Source: Chloroflexota bacterium (GTDB lineage Bacteria; Chloroflexota; Anaerolineae; UBA1429). From it: 50,266 bases of DNA. Of this stretch, positions 24,453-32,362 are shown piece after piece; the first letter of the stretch is position 1, and the number at the start of each line of letters is the position of its first letter. The position numbers and the translations under genes are program-made. The DNA lies in contig DUUT01000146.1 in NCBI GenBank assembly GCA_012841405.1, positions 1 to 50,266 on the forward strand. Direction: 5' to 3'. The notes under the pieces are model-generated. The model saw nothing but the letters and a program-made list of their open reading frames with translations. It had not been told where the DNA came from and made no database searches.

Positions 24453-24821
24453 ATGCCAGAGTTCACCAACCCCTTCATCGGCAAGGTTCCCGAGCGCAAG
24501 CTGACCCACGAGGAGCTGATACGCGCCATACGGCTGGATATTGCGGCAGAGCACGAGGCCGTGCACATCTATATGGCCCATGCCGAGGCTACCGACAACC
24601 CGGTGGCACGCCAGATCCTCATCGATGTGGCCAACGAGGAGCGCGAGCACATCGGCGAGTTCGAGCGGCTTCTCGAGATCCTCACCGATGGAGAAGAACG
24701 CCGCTGGCGGGACTCCGGACGCCGAGAGGTGAACGAGATGATCGCGGGCATTTCGTCGGACGAGGACGAGACGACGGCCGACGGCCGCGAGAGGACGGTC
24801 GGCTCGCTCAAGGACTCGTAG
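24453..24821 (+). CDS. Ferritin-like protein with encapsulin cargo-loading peptide
   Basis: A 122-residue two-helix ferritin-like protein. Helix 1 carries LDIAAEHEAVHIYMAHAEAT (Glu33, Glu35, His38) and helix 2 IDVANEEREHIGEFERLLEIL (Glu62/63, His66), the spacing of the half-ferritin (EncFtn-like) family, which assembles a diiron site between subunits. After an acidic linker (SSDEDETTADGRE) the chain ends RTVGSLKDS. This matches the LTVGSLRR/SIGSLK-type peptide that directs proteins into encapsulin shells, and it sits at the extreme C-terminus as expected. So it is probably an encapsulated iron-oxidising cargo. The ATG at 24453 has a perfect AGGAGG. No encapsulin shell gene lies in the window. 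The TAG stop coincides with a repeat terminus. Confidence 0.8.
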   Translation: MPEFTNPFIGKVPERKLTHEELIRAIRLDIAAEHEAVHIYMAHAEATDNPVARQILIDVANEEREHIGEFERLLEILTDGEERRWRDSGRREVNEMIAGISSDEDETTADGRERTVGSLKDS

Positions 24822-24951
24822 TGTTCGGAAAGAGGGCCACAGCGTCGTTCCGAGCGTGGCGAGGAACCTTGTCAATGGGCGTCAAGGCCCCTCGCGTACG
24901 CTCGGGGCGACATCGCTTCCACGTCGGGTGCGTTTTCAACACACAGCCTAG
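24819..24951 (-). repeat. MITE-like hairpin repeat, copy 5 (inverted)
   Basis: The reverse complement begins CTAGGCTGTGTGTTGAAAACG and ends TTTCCGAACACTA; its centre matches the other copies (CGAGCGTACGCGAGGGGCC, GACGCCCATTGACAAGG). It is inverted relative to copies 1-4 and its end forms the TAG stop of the ferritin-like gene. Confidence 0.85.
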
Positions 24952-24971
24952 GGCCAGCGCCCGGTAGGCGA

Positions 24972-25003
24972 CGAACGGCGTGGGAGGGCTCCCACGCCGT
25001 TCG
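24972..25003. terminator. Bidirectional terminator hairpin
   Basis: CGAACGGCGTGGGAG pairs perfectly with CTCCCACGCCGTTCG around a minimal loop. It separates the convergent ferritin-like and ABC permease genes. Confidence 0.75.
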
Positions 25004-25056
25004 CACACGTCGTCCACCGGCCTGCCGCGGTTCGGGGCAGCCTCTCCCCGGCGACG

Positions 25057-26325
25057 TCAGGCCCTCTTGAGGGCCTGCACCGCCTCGCCGAACGTCAGCC
25101 GCTTGCCATACATCAGCAGCCCCATCCGGAACACCTTGGCTCCTGCCCACAGCACCAGTGGGATGGTGGCCAGCAGCACGACGATGCTGATGACGATATC
25201 AATCGGCGGAACGCGCGTCATGCCGATACGCATGAGCATGGCGATCGGTGCGGTGATCGGGAACCAGGACAGGATCCGTGCCACGATCATGTTGGGGTTC
25301 GAGATCATGAACCCACCCATCATCAGCGGCAGCGCCGCCATGAAGGAGAACAGGCCTGCCACCTGCTGCGATTCCTGCGCTGAGGTCCCCATGGCGCCGG
25401 CGGCACCCATGAGCACGGCAAACACCATGTACCCCAGGAGGTAGTACGTCACCGCCAGCGCCAGCGTGGCCGGCTCGGTGAGGAGCAGACCGGCGACGCC
25501 CAGTTCGGTGGCAAAGCCGCCGCTCAGCGCCATGGCGGAGGCCAGCCAGATGAACACCTGGAGTAGCCCCACCGCGCCCAAGCCGAGCACCTTGCCCGCC
25601 AGGAGCTGCTGTGTCGTCACCGATGAGAGAATGATCTCGATGATGCGACTGGTCTTTTCCTCTGCCACGCTGCGCAGCAGGTACCCGGACGAGGTCAGCA
25701 GCGTCATGATGAGCAGAAGCCCGAGAAAGTAGGGCACCAAGACGCTGGCCACGGCGCCAGCGACGCCGCCCCGCGGCGCGGCCTCTGCGTCAAGGGGCAC
25801 GAATACTGGGACGATCGGCTCCACGAGGCGGCGCCGGAGATCCTCGTCAACCACCTCTCGCAACAGGTGGTCGACCAAGAACGCGCGGCCACCATCCGAA
25901 TCTCCCGACATGACCGCTGATGCTCCCCCTTCAGCGCTCATGAGCGTCACCTCTCCACTGGCGAGGTAATCCTCGGAGATCACCATGAGAAGGGTGACCT
26001 TGCCCGCGCGCACCGCCTCGCGTCCCACGTTGTCATCGGGATAGAGGATGTAGCGCCCCTCGTACTCGGGCAGCAGGGGGGTGAACGCCCCATACTGGTC
26101 CACCACGCCGGTAGCGCCGCCATCACGGTTGAACTGCGCCTCAAAGAACGCGCCCGCCTGCCCGCCAAAGACCGACGCCACCAGCAGAATCACCACCATG
26201 ATCAGGGGCACGATGGCCGTCATGATGACAAACCCCTTGCGGCGCACGTTGGTCAGAAACTCGTGGCGCGCGATGCTCAGAATGGGATGCACGCGCCGGC
26301 TCGCACTGTGATCCGCGTTACTCAC
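25057..26325 (-). CDS. ABC-2 type exporter permease (NatB-like)
   Basis: A 422-residue membrane subunit of an ABC-2 family exporter. One helix lies near the N-terminus (VIMTAIVPLIMVVILLVASVF). A large extracytoplasmic domain of about 140 residues follows, and then a cluster of five to six helices after VLVPYFLGLLLIMTLL. The motif EEKTSRIIEIILSSVTTQQLLAGKVLG is typical of COG1668/NatB permeases. The GTG at 26325 overlaps the ATPase gene's stop by 8 nt, so the two are translationally coupled. NatAB relatives export sodium or small toxic compounds; substrate here unknown. Confidence 0.87.
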   Translation of the reverse strand: MSNADHSASRRVHPILSIARHEFLTNVRRKGFVIMTAIVPLIMVVILLVASVFGGQAGAFFEAQFNRDGGATGVVDQYGAFTPLLPEYEGRYILYPDDNVGREAVRAGKVTLLMVISEDYLASGEVTLMSAEGGASAVMSGDSDGGRAFLVDHLLREVVDEDLRRRLVEPIVPVFVPLDAEAAPRGGVAGAVASVLVPYFLGLLLIMTLLTSSGYLLRSVAEEKTSRIIEIILSSVTTQQLLAGKVLGLGAVGLLQVFIWLASAMALSGGFATELGVAGLLLTEPATLALAVTYYLLGYMVFAVLMGAAGAMGTSAQESQQVAGLFSFMAALPLMMGGFMISNPNMIVARILSWFPITAPIAMLMRIGMTRVPPIDIVISIVVLLATIPLVLWAGAKVFRMGLLMYGKRLTFGEAVQALKRA

Positions 26326-27214
26326 CCTTCTCTCCTCTCACGACGCGCACAAAGACCTCTTGCAGCGGCATGCTCGCCACCTCGAACGCCTGTACACTCA
26401 CCCCTTGCGCCACGAGCGTGGCCAAAAAGCCCTGCGGCGTACACCCGTTCAGCGTGACGATCTGTACTCCCTCTCGTTCCTCCACTGCCTGCACGCCGGG
26501 CAGCCCCCTCAATGAGCGATCCGCGCGCACACGGACGGCGTCCTTGGCGTAGCGACGCTTGATCTCGGCCAGCGAGCCGTACAGCACACCGCGCCCGTGG
26601 TTGATCAGCACGATGCGGTCACAGAGGGCCTCGACCAGGCTCATCTCGTGGGCGCTGAGGACAATCGTCTTGCCCTGGGCCTGCAGCTCACGAATCTGGA
26701 TGCTGATCGCCTCCACGTTCACCGGGTCCAGCCCCTGGAACGGCTCATCGAGGATCAGCAGCTCGGGATCGTGGACGAGACTGGCGGCGAACTGGACCTT
26801 CTGCTGCATCCCCCGGCTCAAGTCTCGCACCGGTCGGTGAGCCCACTCGGCCAGTGCGAACCGCTCCAACAGGGTCATGGAGCGCTCCGCCGCCATGCCG
26901 CGGGACATCCCCTTGAGCTCACCCAGGTAGGTGAGCACGTCAAGCACCTGGAGGTCACGATACAGCCCGCGCTCCTCAGGCAGATAGCCGACGCGATGCC
27001 GCACGGCGTCGGGGCGTCCCCCCAGGATACGCACGGTGCCCTCATCGGCCTCATAGATGCCCATGACGATGCGGATCGTGGTTGTTTTCCCGGCGCCGTT
27101 CGGCCCCAGCAGGCCAAACACCTCCCCTGGGTGCACCTCGAAGGAGAGGCCATCCACGGCCGTCACCACGTCATAGCGTTTGGTGAGCTGATGGACAACG
27201 AGTGGTAGGTTCAT
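26318..27214 (-). CDS. ABC exporter ATP-binding subunit
   Basis: A 298-residue ATPase paired with the permease at 25057. Walker A is GPNGAGKTT, the signature is DLSRGMQQKVQFAASL in place of LSGGQ, and Walker B is LLILDEPFQGLDP followed by the switch His in VLSAHEM. The C-terminal ~80 residues form the extra domain of COG4152-type ATPases. The ATG at 27214 has a GAGGAG site. The 234-bp stretch upstream, up to the membrane protein gene, shows no clear promoter. Confidence 0.9.
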   Translation of the reverse strand: MNLPLVVHQLTKRYDVVTAVDGLSFEVHPGEVFGLLGPNGAGKTTTIRIVMGIYEADEGTVRILGGRPDAVRHRVGYLPEERGLYRDLQVLDVLTYLGELKGMSRGMAAERSMTLLERFALAEWAHRPVRDLSRGMQQKVQFAASLVHDPELLILDEPFQGLDPVNVEAISIQIRELQAQGKTIVLSAHEMSLVEALCDRIVLINHGRGVLYGSLAEIKRRYAKDAVRVRADRSLRGLPGVQAVEEREGVQIVTLNGCTPQGFLATLVAQGVSVQAFEVASMPLQEVFVRVVRGEKGE

Positions 27215-27448
27215 AGAGACTCCTCGCCTAGGATGAGCCGCAGCGGGACAGACGCCCCCCTGTGCCCTAACGCACCTCGACTTGTACTGTACGCACAACA
27301 CGCGGGCGATGCCAAACGATCAAGCTCCACTCACCGCCTGGTGCACAGCCACTGCGCCCCGCCGGGCGCTCACACCCCGCCTGAGATCACGCGGCGCGAT
27401 GCGGATGGCGACTCGGAAGGCAGTCCACGACGAGCGCGGCTGCGCCCC

Positions 27449-28060
27449 TCAACCCCGCCGCCGCACCACCAGCATGACGCCGATGGCAATAAGCCCTGAC
27501 GGCACCGTGACCGCGCCTAACGTGGCCACGCCGGCGCGTCCGCCGCTGAGCAGGGCAACGCCTAGTGCGCCCAGCACCGTCGCTGGAATGAACGGCCACC
27601 ACGCGCGGCGCTTGACCACCCCGATGGCGAATATGGCTACCGTCGCCCACCCCAGGGCCACCGCGATGAGGATCACCCCCCCCTGGGCATCGGGCCCCGC
27701 GAGCCCAAAGGGGCCCTGGATCGCGAGGACGCCGAGGCCAAGGCCGCCCAGAACACCGCCGAGGACGAGCAGGCCCATCTTGCGCACGGCGAGGCCCCAG
27801 GCAAGAAAGACGCCGCCCAACGCGGGGAGGAACAACAGGTCCCAAGCGTAGAAACCGAGCGCAGCGATGGAAAAGGGGAGGCTCCCAAGAACGTGGGCGC
27901 GCGACGTACTGTGCAGCAGCGCCCCCACCCCCGCCGCCAACAGCACGAGACCTCCGATCGGGGCGGCGTTCCGCTTCGCACGGGCGACCGACGCAGGGTG
28001 CTTGCCCGTATGGGTCTCATCGATCGCCTTGGGTCCCTCGTTCGCATTCATCGCTATCAT
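27449..28060 (-). CDS. Polytopic membrane protein of unknown function
   Basis: A 203-residue protein with a short charged N-terminus (about residues 1-33, rich in Lys, Thr and Asn) and five to six Gly/Ala/Leu-rich helices from PIGGLVLLAAGVGALL on. The helix pattern resembles LiaI/LiaF-type or DUF5668-like membrane segments, but the likeness is weak. The ATG at 28060 is preferred because an AGGGA site precedes it; the ATG at 28051 is possible. It lies between two ABC-2 exporter modules on the same strand and may belong with either. Function unknown. Confidence 0.65.
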   Translation of the reverse strand: MIAMNANEGPKAIDETHTGKHPASVARAKRNAAPIGGLVLLAAGVGALLHSTSRAHVLGSLPFSIAALGFYAWDLLFLPALGGVFLAWGLAVRKMGLLVLGGVLGGLGLGVLAIQGPFGLAGPDAQGGVILIAVALGWATVAIFAIGVVKRRAWWPFIPATVLGALGVALLSGGRAGVATLGAVTVPSGLIAIGVMLVVRRRG

Positions 28061-28422
28061 GCCATCCCTCGTCTCGCGCCGACCGCGGGCGCCCTCCACT
28101 GTTCGCTTCCCTGCCCCGGCACGCCGCCATCGGTGCGCAATCTCGTTTGCTCACAATCCCATCCTAGCGCAGCACCTGCCCTTCCACACCGGTCAACCGG
28201 ACGGACCTCGTCTCCGGCATTCGGTGTGTATGCGTCCTGGCCATCTGGCCCCATCGCGCCGAACGGACACCGCCACACACAGAGCGCCAACTATGGATTA
28301 CGTCAAGGGCCGGCGGTGGCATTCGCCCCTGCACCGGCCCATGTCCATCATAGCACGTGCCCACCGCGCATTGCCCGGCCCGCGGTCCAGACACTCACCT
28401 GGCCATCTGGCCAGATGCGACC
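28061..28422. other. Gene-free stretch between ABC module and membrane protein
   Basis: No gene is visible. A small perfect stem CTGGCC-ATCT-GGCCAG lies at 28399-28414, just past the stop of the minus-strand permease gene at 28423. A -10-like TATGAT is on the minus strand at 28347-28352, without a good -35. Confidence 0.4.
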
Positions 28423-29241
28423 CTATATCCGCGCCAACACCTGGCCGCGCTGAAAGCTGCGCCCGCCTACCCACAGGAGCACGGCATCCACCGCCCACAG
28501 CACCGCGCCCATGACAGCCACCAGCCCTGGGCTGAACACGAGCACGCCGGCGAGCTGCCCGATCATCAGCGCCACCACGAGCACCACCACGATGGCACCC
28601 ATCTGGTAGGCCTCCTGAAAGCTGCTCACCCGAACGGATACCAGCACCGACACGCCGAGACTGAAGGCGGCGATAGCTGGAGAGACCCACACAGCGAGGA
28701 GCACCCAGGTCAGGTTGGGGAAAAAGACCCTCCGCATGACGGGCCACCCGCCGATGTTGACTACCAGTCCATAGATGACGAACCCGATCCAGGCGATGGC
28801 CACCGCCGGCAGCCAGGCCGAGAGGAGCTTGGCCAGGTACAGCTCGAGGTCGGTCGTTGGGGTGTACAGCAGCGCTTCCAGCGTCTTGCGCTCCTTCTCG
28901 CCGGCAAAGCTATCCGCCGCGATGACGCTGGCCACCATCAGGGGGGCAATGAGGTACATCGGCGCCAGGAGATACAGCACCGTCACCACGATCCACTGCT
29001 GCTCGGGCGTGTAGGAGGCCAGGCTCTGTCGCAGCCCCTCCGGGAGGGAGCCAATCATCGCTCCGAGCTCATCGAGCTCACTGGCGATGCCGAGTTCCAC
29101 GGCAGGGATCACCAGGATGATCGTCGGCACGACGACGAGCATCACCAGCGGAACGATGATCATTGGCCACAGCACGCCTTTCGTCTTGGTGATGATCCTC
29201 AGGTCGCGCTGAATGATGGCCTTGATCGCGCGAGTATTCAT
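28423..29241 (-). CDS. ABC-2 type exporter permease
   Basis: A 272-residue permease with about six helices. The first is VLWPMIIVPLVMLVVVPTIILVI; an amphipathic region containing AADSFAGEKERKTLEALLYTPTTDLELYLAKLL follows the second helix and is typical of ABC-2 proteins of the lantibiotic or Cu-processing (NosY-like) type. The start ATG overlaps the ATPase gene's TGA as ATGA (29238-29241), so the two are coupled. With the ATPase it forms the second of two exporter modules here. Substrate unknown. Confidence 0.85.
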   Translation of the reverse strand: MNTRAIKAIIQRDLRIITKTKGVLWPMIIVPLVMLVVVPTIILVIPAVELGIASELDELGAMIGSLPEGLRQSLASYTPEQQWIVVTVLYLLAPMYLIAPLMVASVIAADSFAGEKERKTLEALLYTPTTDLELYLAKLLSAWLPAVAIAWIGFVIYGLVVNIGGWPVMRRVFFPNLTWVLLAVWVSPAIAAFSLGVSVLVSVRVSSFQEAYQMGAIVVVLVVALMIGQLAGVLVFSPGLVAVMGAVLWAVDAVLLWVGGRSFQRGQVLARI

Positions 29242-30191
29242 ACCGTCACCTCGCTCTCGGGCTGGAGGTCAAAATAGGCGTCCTCGAGGGTCGGCTCATG
29301 GGGGCTCACACGATAGACGCGCACGCCGGCCTGGGCCAGCACTGCGACGAGCTTGGGCACGCGCTCGCGATCGATGCCCGTAACGACCATCGCACCGGGG
29401 GTCGTCGCCTCCATCTGCGCCCCGCCGAGGTCCTCAATGGCGGCACGCGCGATAGCCTCATCCTCAGGCGCTACCTCGAGGGTGAGCCGTGAGCTCTGCG
29501 CGAGGCGGCGGGCCAACTCGCGCGGCGTCCCCATGGCCACAATGGCCCCACGGGCGAGCACCGCCACCCGCGAGCAGAGACGTTGCGCCTCGAGGAGGTT
29601 GTGCGTACAGAGCACGATGGTGCGCCGCTCCTCCTGTGTCAGCCGAGCGATGAGCTCGTGCACCTGACGCGAGGCCACCGGATCGAGGCCCGCCGTCGGC
29701 TCGTCCAGGAAGACGATCTCGGGGTCGTGGAGGAGTGCTCGCGCAATCGCCAAGCGCTGGCGCATGCCGCGGCTATAGCCGCCGACGGGCTCGTCAGCGC
29801 GTTCCTCGAGGCCAAAGAGCGCAAGCAGGTCTCCTACGCGCCGCGTTAGGCGATCCCTGGGAACCTCGTACATCTCGGCGAACAGCGTGAGGTTCTCTCG
29901 CGCCGTCAGCTTGTCCGTCAGCCCCGGCGTTTCCGTTAGCACGCCGGTGCGCCGGCGCAGGCGAGGGCCCTCGGTGGATGGGTCCATGCCCAACACCCGG
30001 GCGCTCCCCATGCTCGGCGTCAGCACGCCGTTGAGGAGCCGCACGGTGGTGGTCTTCCCGGCGCCGTTGTGACCCAGCAGGCCGAACACCTCCCCTTTCG
30101 CCACCTGGAGGTCGATTCCGGCCACGGCAACGGTGGCGCCAAAACGTCGCCCCAAGCCCTGTGTTACGATGACGTACGCGTTGCTATCCAT
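29238..30191 (-). CDS. ABC exporter ATP-binding subunit
   Basis: A 317-residue ATPase, partner of the permease at 28423. Walker A is GHNGAGKTT (His in place of the common Pro), the signature is YSRGMRQRLAIARALLHDP, Walker B is IVFLDEPTAGLDP and the switch His is in VLCTHNL. A C-terminal ~90-residue domain (LTLEVAPEDEAIARAAIEDLGG) is usual in this drug-exporter type. The ATG at 30191 has an AAGGG site. The nearest upstream gene on the same strand is the response regulator, 355 bp away and separated by a hairpin. Confidence 0.9.
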   Translation of the reverse strand: MDSNAYVIVTQGLGRRFGATVAVAGIDLQVAKGEVFGLLGHNGAGKTTTVRLLNGVLTPSMGSARVLGMDPSTEGPRLRRRTGVLTETPGLTDKLTARENLTLFAEMYEVPRDRLTRRVGDLLALFGLEERADEPVGGYSRGMRQRLAIARALLHDPEIVFLDEPTAGLDPVASRQVHELIARLTQEERRTIVLCTHNLLEAQRLCSRVAVLARGAIVAMGTPRELARRLAQSSRLTLEVAPEDEAIARAAIEDLGGAQMEATTPGAMVVTGIDRERVPKLVAVLAQAGVRVYRVSPHEPTLEDAYFDLQPESEVTV

Positions 30192-30546
30192 CGTTCGTCC
30201 CTTCTGTGCACGTCCCCTAGCGAGTCGCCGCCCCTTGCATTCGCCCAGTCGCCCTAAGGTACCCGGCGGACCTCCCCGACGCAACCGGCGGATCTATCCC
30301 CCCCCGATCCCTCGAGCACAGCGCACCCGTACGCACTACAGTATGGGCGTCGCCGTGCGCGTCCGCACCGGGCAGATCGTGAGAGTACGAGGGAGCACCG
30401 GGCCAGTCTCTACCCTGGTCCAGTGGCCAAGGGAGCGCCCACAGCACGCAGCAGGTCCCCAAGGGGGGCCCAGAGGGGCTTCCTTGGGGACCGCAAACAG
30501 TCATCCGCCCCGCTGCGGGCACGTCTCGGCCTAGCGGGGGCGATCG
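30192..30546. other. Gene-free stretch upstream of the ABC ATPase gene
   Basis: Apart from the hairpin at 30454-30492 I see no gene, repeat or convincing promoter here. Confidence 0.4.
30454..30492 (-). terminator. Hairpin after the response regulator gene
   Basis: GGTCCCCAAGG pairs perfectly with CCTTGGGGACC over a 17-nt loop. It lies about 55 nt past the minus-strand stop at 30547. It lacks a T-tract; terminator by position. Confidence 0.5.
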
Positions 30547-31188
30547 CTAGGGCACGATCTTGTGCTGCAGAGCCATCGCCACCGCCTCGGTGCGGCTCGA
30601 CACGCCAAGCTTGGAGAGCACGCTGCTCACGTGGAACTTGACCGTCGAGCGACTGACGATGAGCCTGTCGGCGATATCCGGGTTGCTCAGCCCCTCCACC
30701 ACGAGGGCCAGTACCTCACGCTCACGCGCCGTGAGATCGTGCCCCGGCGGCGGGGGCTGGGTGGCCGAGCGGATGAGCGCCTGGGCCGCCTCAGGCGCCA
30801 GAGTGGCCCTGCCGGCATGCGCCTTGCGAATGGCATCCGCCAGCTCATCGGCTGACACGTTCTTGAGCAGGTAGCCGATGGCCCCCGCCTGGAGCGCCCC
30901 CTGCACCAGGTCCTCCTCGCGAAAGCTCGTCAAGGCAATCACCTGCACGTCGGGGCACTCGGCACGGATGGCGCGGGTTGCCGCAGCGCCATCCATCTCG
31001 GGCATCACCAGATCCATGAGCACCACGTCCGGTCGCAGCTGTCGACAGATGCGCACCGCCTCCTCGCCGCCCGAAGCCTCGCCGACCAGTTCGAGGTCGT
31101 CAAAGGCCAAGAGGAACGCCGCCAGCCCGCTGCGGACGACGGCGTGGTCATCGACCACCAGCACGCGAATGGGTTGTGACTCGGGCAT
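30547..31188 (-). CDS. NarL/FixJ-type response regulator
   Basis: A 213-residue two-component regulator. The receiver domain has Asp13/Asp14 (VVDDHAVVR), the phospho-acceptor Asp59 ([13 protein letters not shown]), Thr/Ser in IALTSF and Lys in YLLKNV. A LuxR-type helix-turn-helix follows ([45 protein letters not shown]). The start ATG at 31188 matches family N-termini; the ribosome-binding site is weak (AAGAG). It has its own promoter and no histidine kinase gene beside it, so its partner is elsewhere. It may control the ABC exporters downstream. Confidence 0.92.
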   Translation of the reverse strand: MPESQPIRVLVVDDHAVVRSGLAAFLLAFDDLELVGEASGGEEAVRICRQLRPDVVLMDLVMPEMDGAAATRAIRAECPDVQVIALTSFREEDLVQGALQAGAIGYLLKNVSADELADAIRKAHAGRATLAPEAAQALIRSATQPPPPGHDLTAREREVLALVVEGLSNPDIADRLIVSRSTVKFHVSSVLSKLGVSSRTEAVAMALQHKIVP

Positions 31189-31267
31189 GTCCACTCTTGC
31201 TCCTTCGGTCTTACCAGCGGTGGCACCCCATTGCCATTCCGACGTCACCCCACGGCGCCGGGGCATC

Positions 31268-31296
31268 ATTGTAGCATTGCCGTTTGCCACTGTCTA
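31268..31296 (-). promoter_or_regulatory. Promoter of the response regulator gene
   Basis: Minus strand TAGACA (31291-31296), 17-nt spacer, TACAAT (31268-31273). Close to consensus. Confidence 0.6.
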
Positions 31297-31373
31297 TCGC
31301 TATGCGTCCGCTCCAGTCGCCCCACGCCACCAGCACCACAGATATCCTCTTCTTGGAAGGCGCGCCACGGCGA

Positions 31374-31403
31374 TTGCACCATCGAGTACTTTGGTGGTAT
31401 ACT
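31374..31403 (+). promoter_or_regulatory. Promoter of rnc (and perhaps smc)
   Basis: TTGCAC (31374-31379), 18-nt spacer, TATACT (31398-31403). Transcription would start near 31410, right at an in-frame ATG (31411). Confidence 0.55.
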
Positions 31404-31476
31404 AACGTTCATGCTATGTTGTGGGTTATGTCAGTTGGGCGGGCCGGTTCGGCCCCCAGGTGATGAGGGTACCGTC

Positions 31477-32193
31477 TTGGCAGAGGCAGATCTCAGTGAA
31501 CAGGAATTGGCCGACGCACAGGCAGCGGCGCGGCTCCGCATGCACGATGGAGCCCTGCTCCGTGAAGCGTTGACCCATCCATCCTACCCCAACGAAACCC
31601 CTCATATCGATATACCCGACAACCAGCGGCTCGAGTTCCTTGGCGATGCGCTGATCGACCTCCTGGTGGCCGAGTGGCTGTACGCCCGGTATCCCGATGC
31701 CTCGGAGGGCGAGCTGACCGGCCTACGCGCCCAGATCGTGCGCACCGAAGGTCTGGCCTCCTTTGCCCTGGAGATCGACCTCGGCCGCCATCTCCTCCTC
31801 GGCCGAGGGGAGGCAGCCAGCGGCGGCCGCGAGCGCGCCGCCAATCTCTGTGCGGCGTTTGAGGCCCTCGCCGGGGCCCTCTACCTCGATCAGGGGATCG
31901 ATGCCGCGCGTCGTTGGCTGCTCACCTTCCTCGAGCAGCACGCGACCGAGATCGACGGGCTCCGCGCCAGCAAGGACGCCAAGAGCCTGCTGCAGGAATA
32001 TACCCAGTCCACCGTGCACATCACCCCCACGTACCGCATCGTGCGGGACGAGGGGCCCGACCATGCCAAGGTGTTCACCGCCCAGGTACTGGTCGGCGAT
32101 GAGGTGTGGGGTGAGGGCACCGGCAGCTCCAAGCAGGCGGCCGAGCAATTGGCGGCCGAGGAAGCCCTGCGCACGCGCCGTGCGCAGCGATAG
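31477..32193 (+). CDS. rnc: Ribonuclease III
   Basis: A 238-residue dsRNA endonuclease for rRNA and mRNA processing. The signature NQRLEFLGDALIDL gives Glu53 and Asp57. The dsRNA-binding domain begins at about residue 165 (DAKSLLQEYTQ) and ends with SSKQAAEQLAAEEAL. In the second catalytic segment the usual Asp-x-x-Glu is Ala-Ala-Phe-Glu (Ala126, Glu129), so one of four acidic metal ligands is missing. The TTG at 31477 is chosen for its GAGGG site seven nt upstream and for normal length; an in-frame ATG at 31411 coincides with the predicted transcript start and would give a leaderless 260-residue form. smc follows 169 bp downstream, a common pairing. Confidence 0.92.
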   Translation: MAEADLSEQELADAQAAARLRMHDGALLREALTHPSYPNETPHIDIPDNQRLEFLGDALIDLLVAEWLYARYPDASEGELTGLRAQIVRTEGLASFALEIDLGRHLLLGRGEAASGGRERAANLCAAFEALAGALYLDQGIDAARRWLLTFLEQHATEIDGLRASKDAKSLLQEYTQSTVHITPTYRIVRDEGPDHAKVFTAQVLVGDEVWGEGTGSSKQAAEQLAAEEALRTRRAQR

Positions 32194-32362
32194 CGCCGCT
32201 GTGCGCTTCTCCCTGGGCTCGTGGCGGCAGCACGCGCTCGGTGCACTCCCACGACTCGCAGCGCACCGCCCGCCGCGTGCGGCCCACAACCGATGGCCGA
32301 ACGCCGGCTGTTGATCATCATCGCCTATCGCGACAGTCCACCTCCCCCCCAACGAGGTCGCC

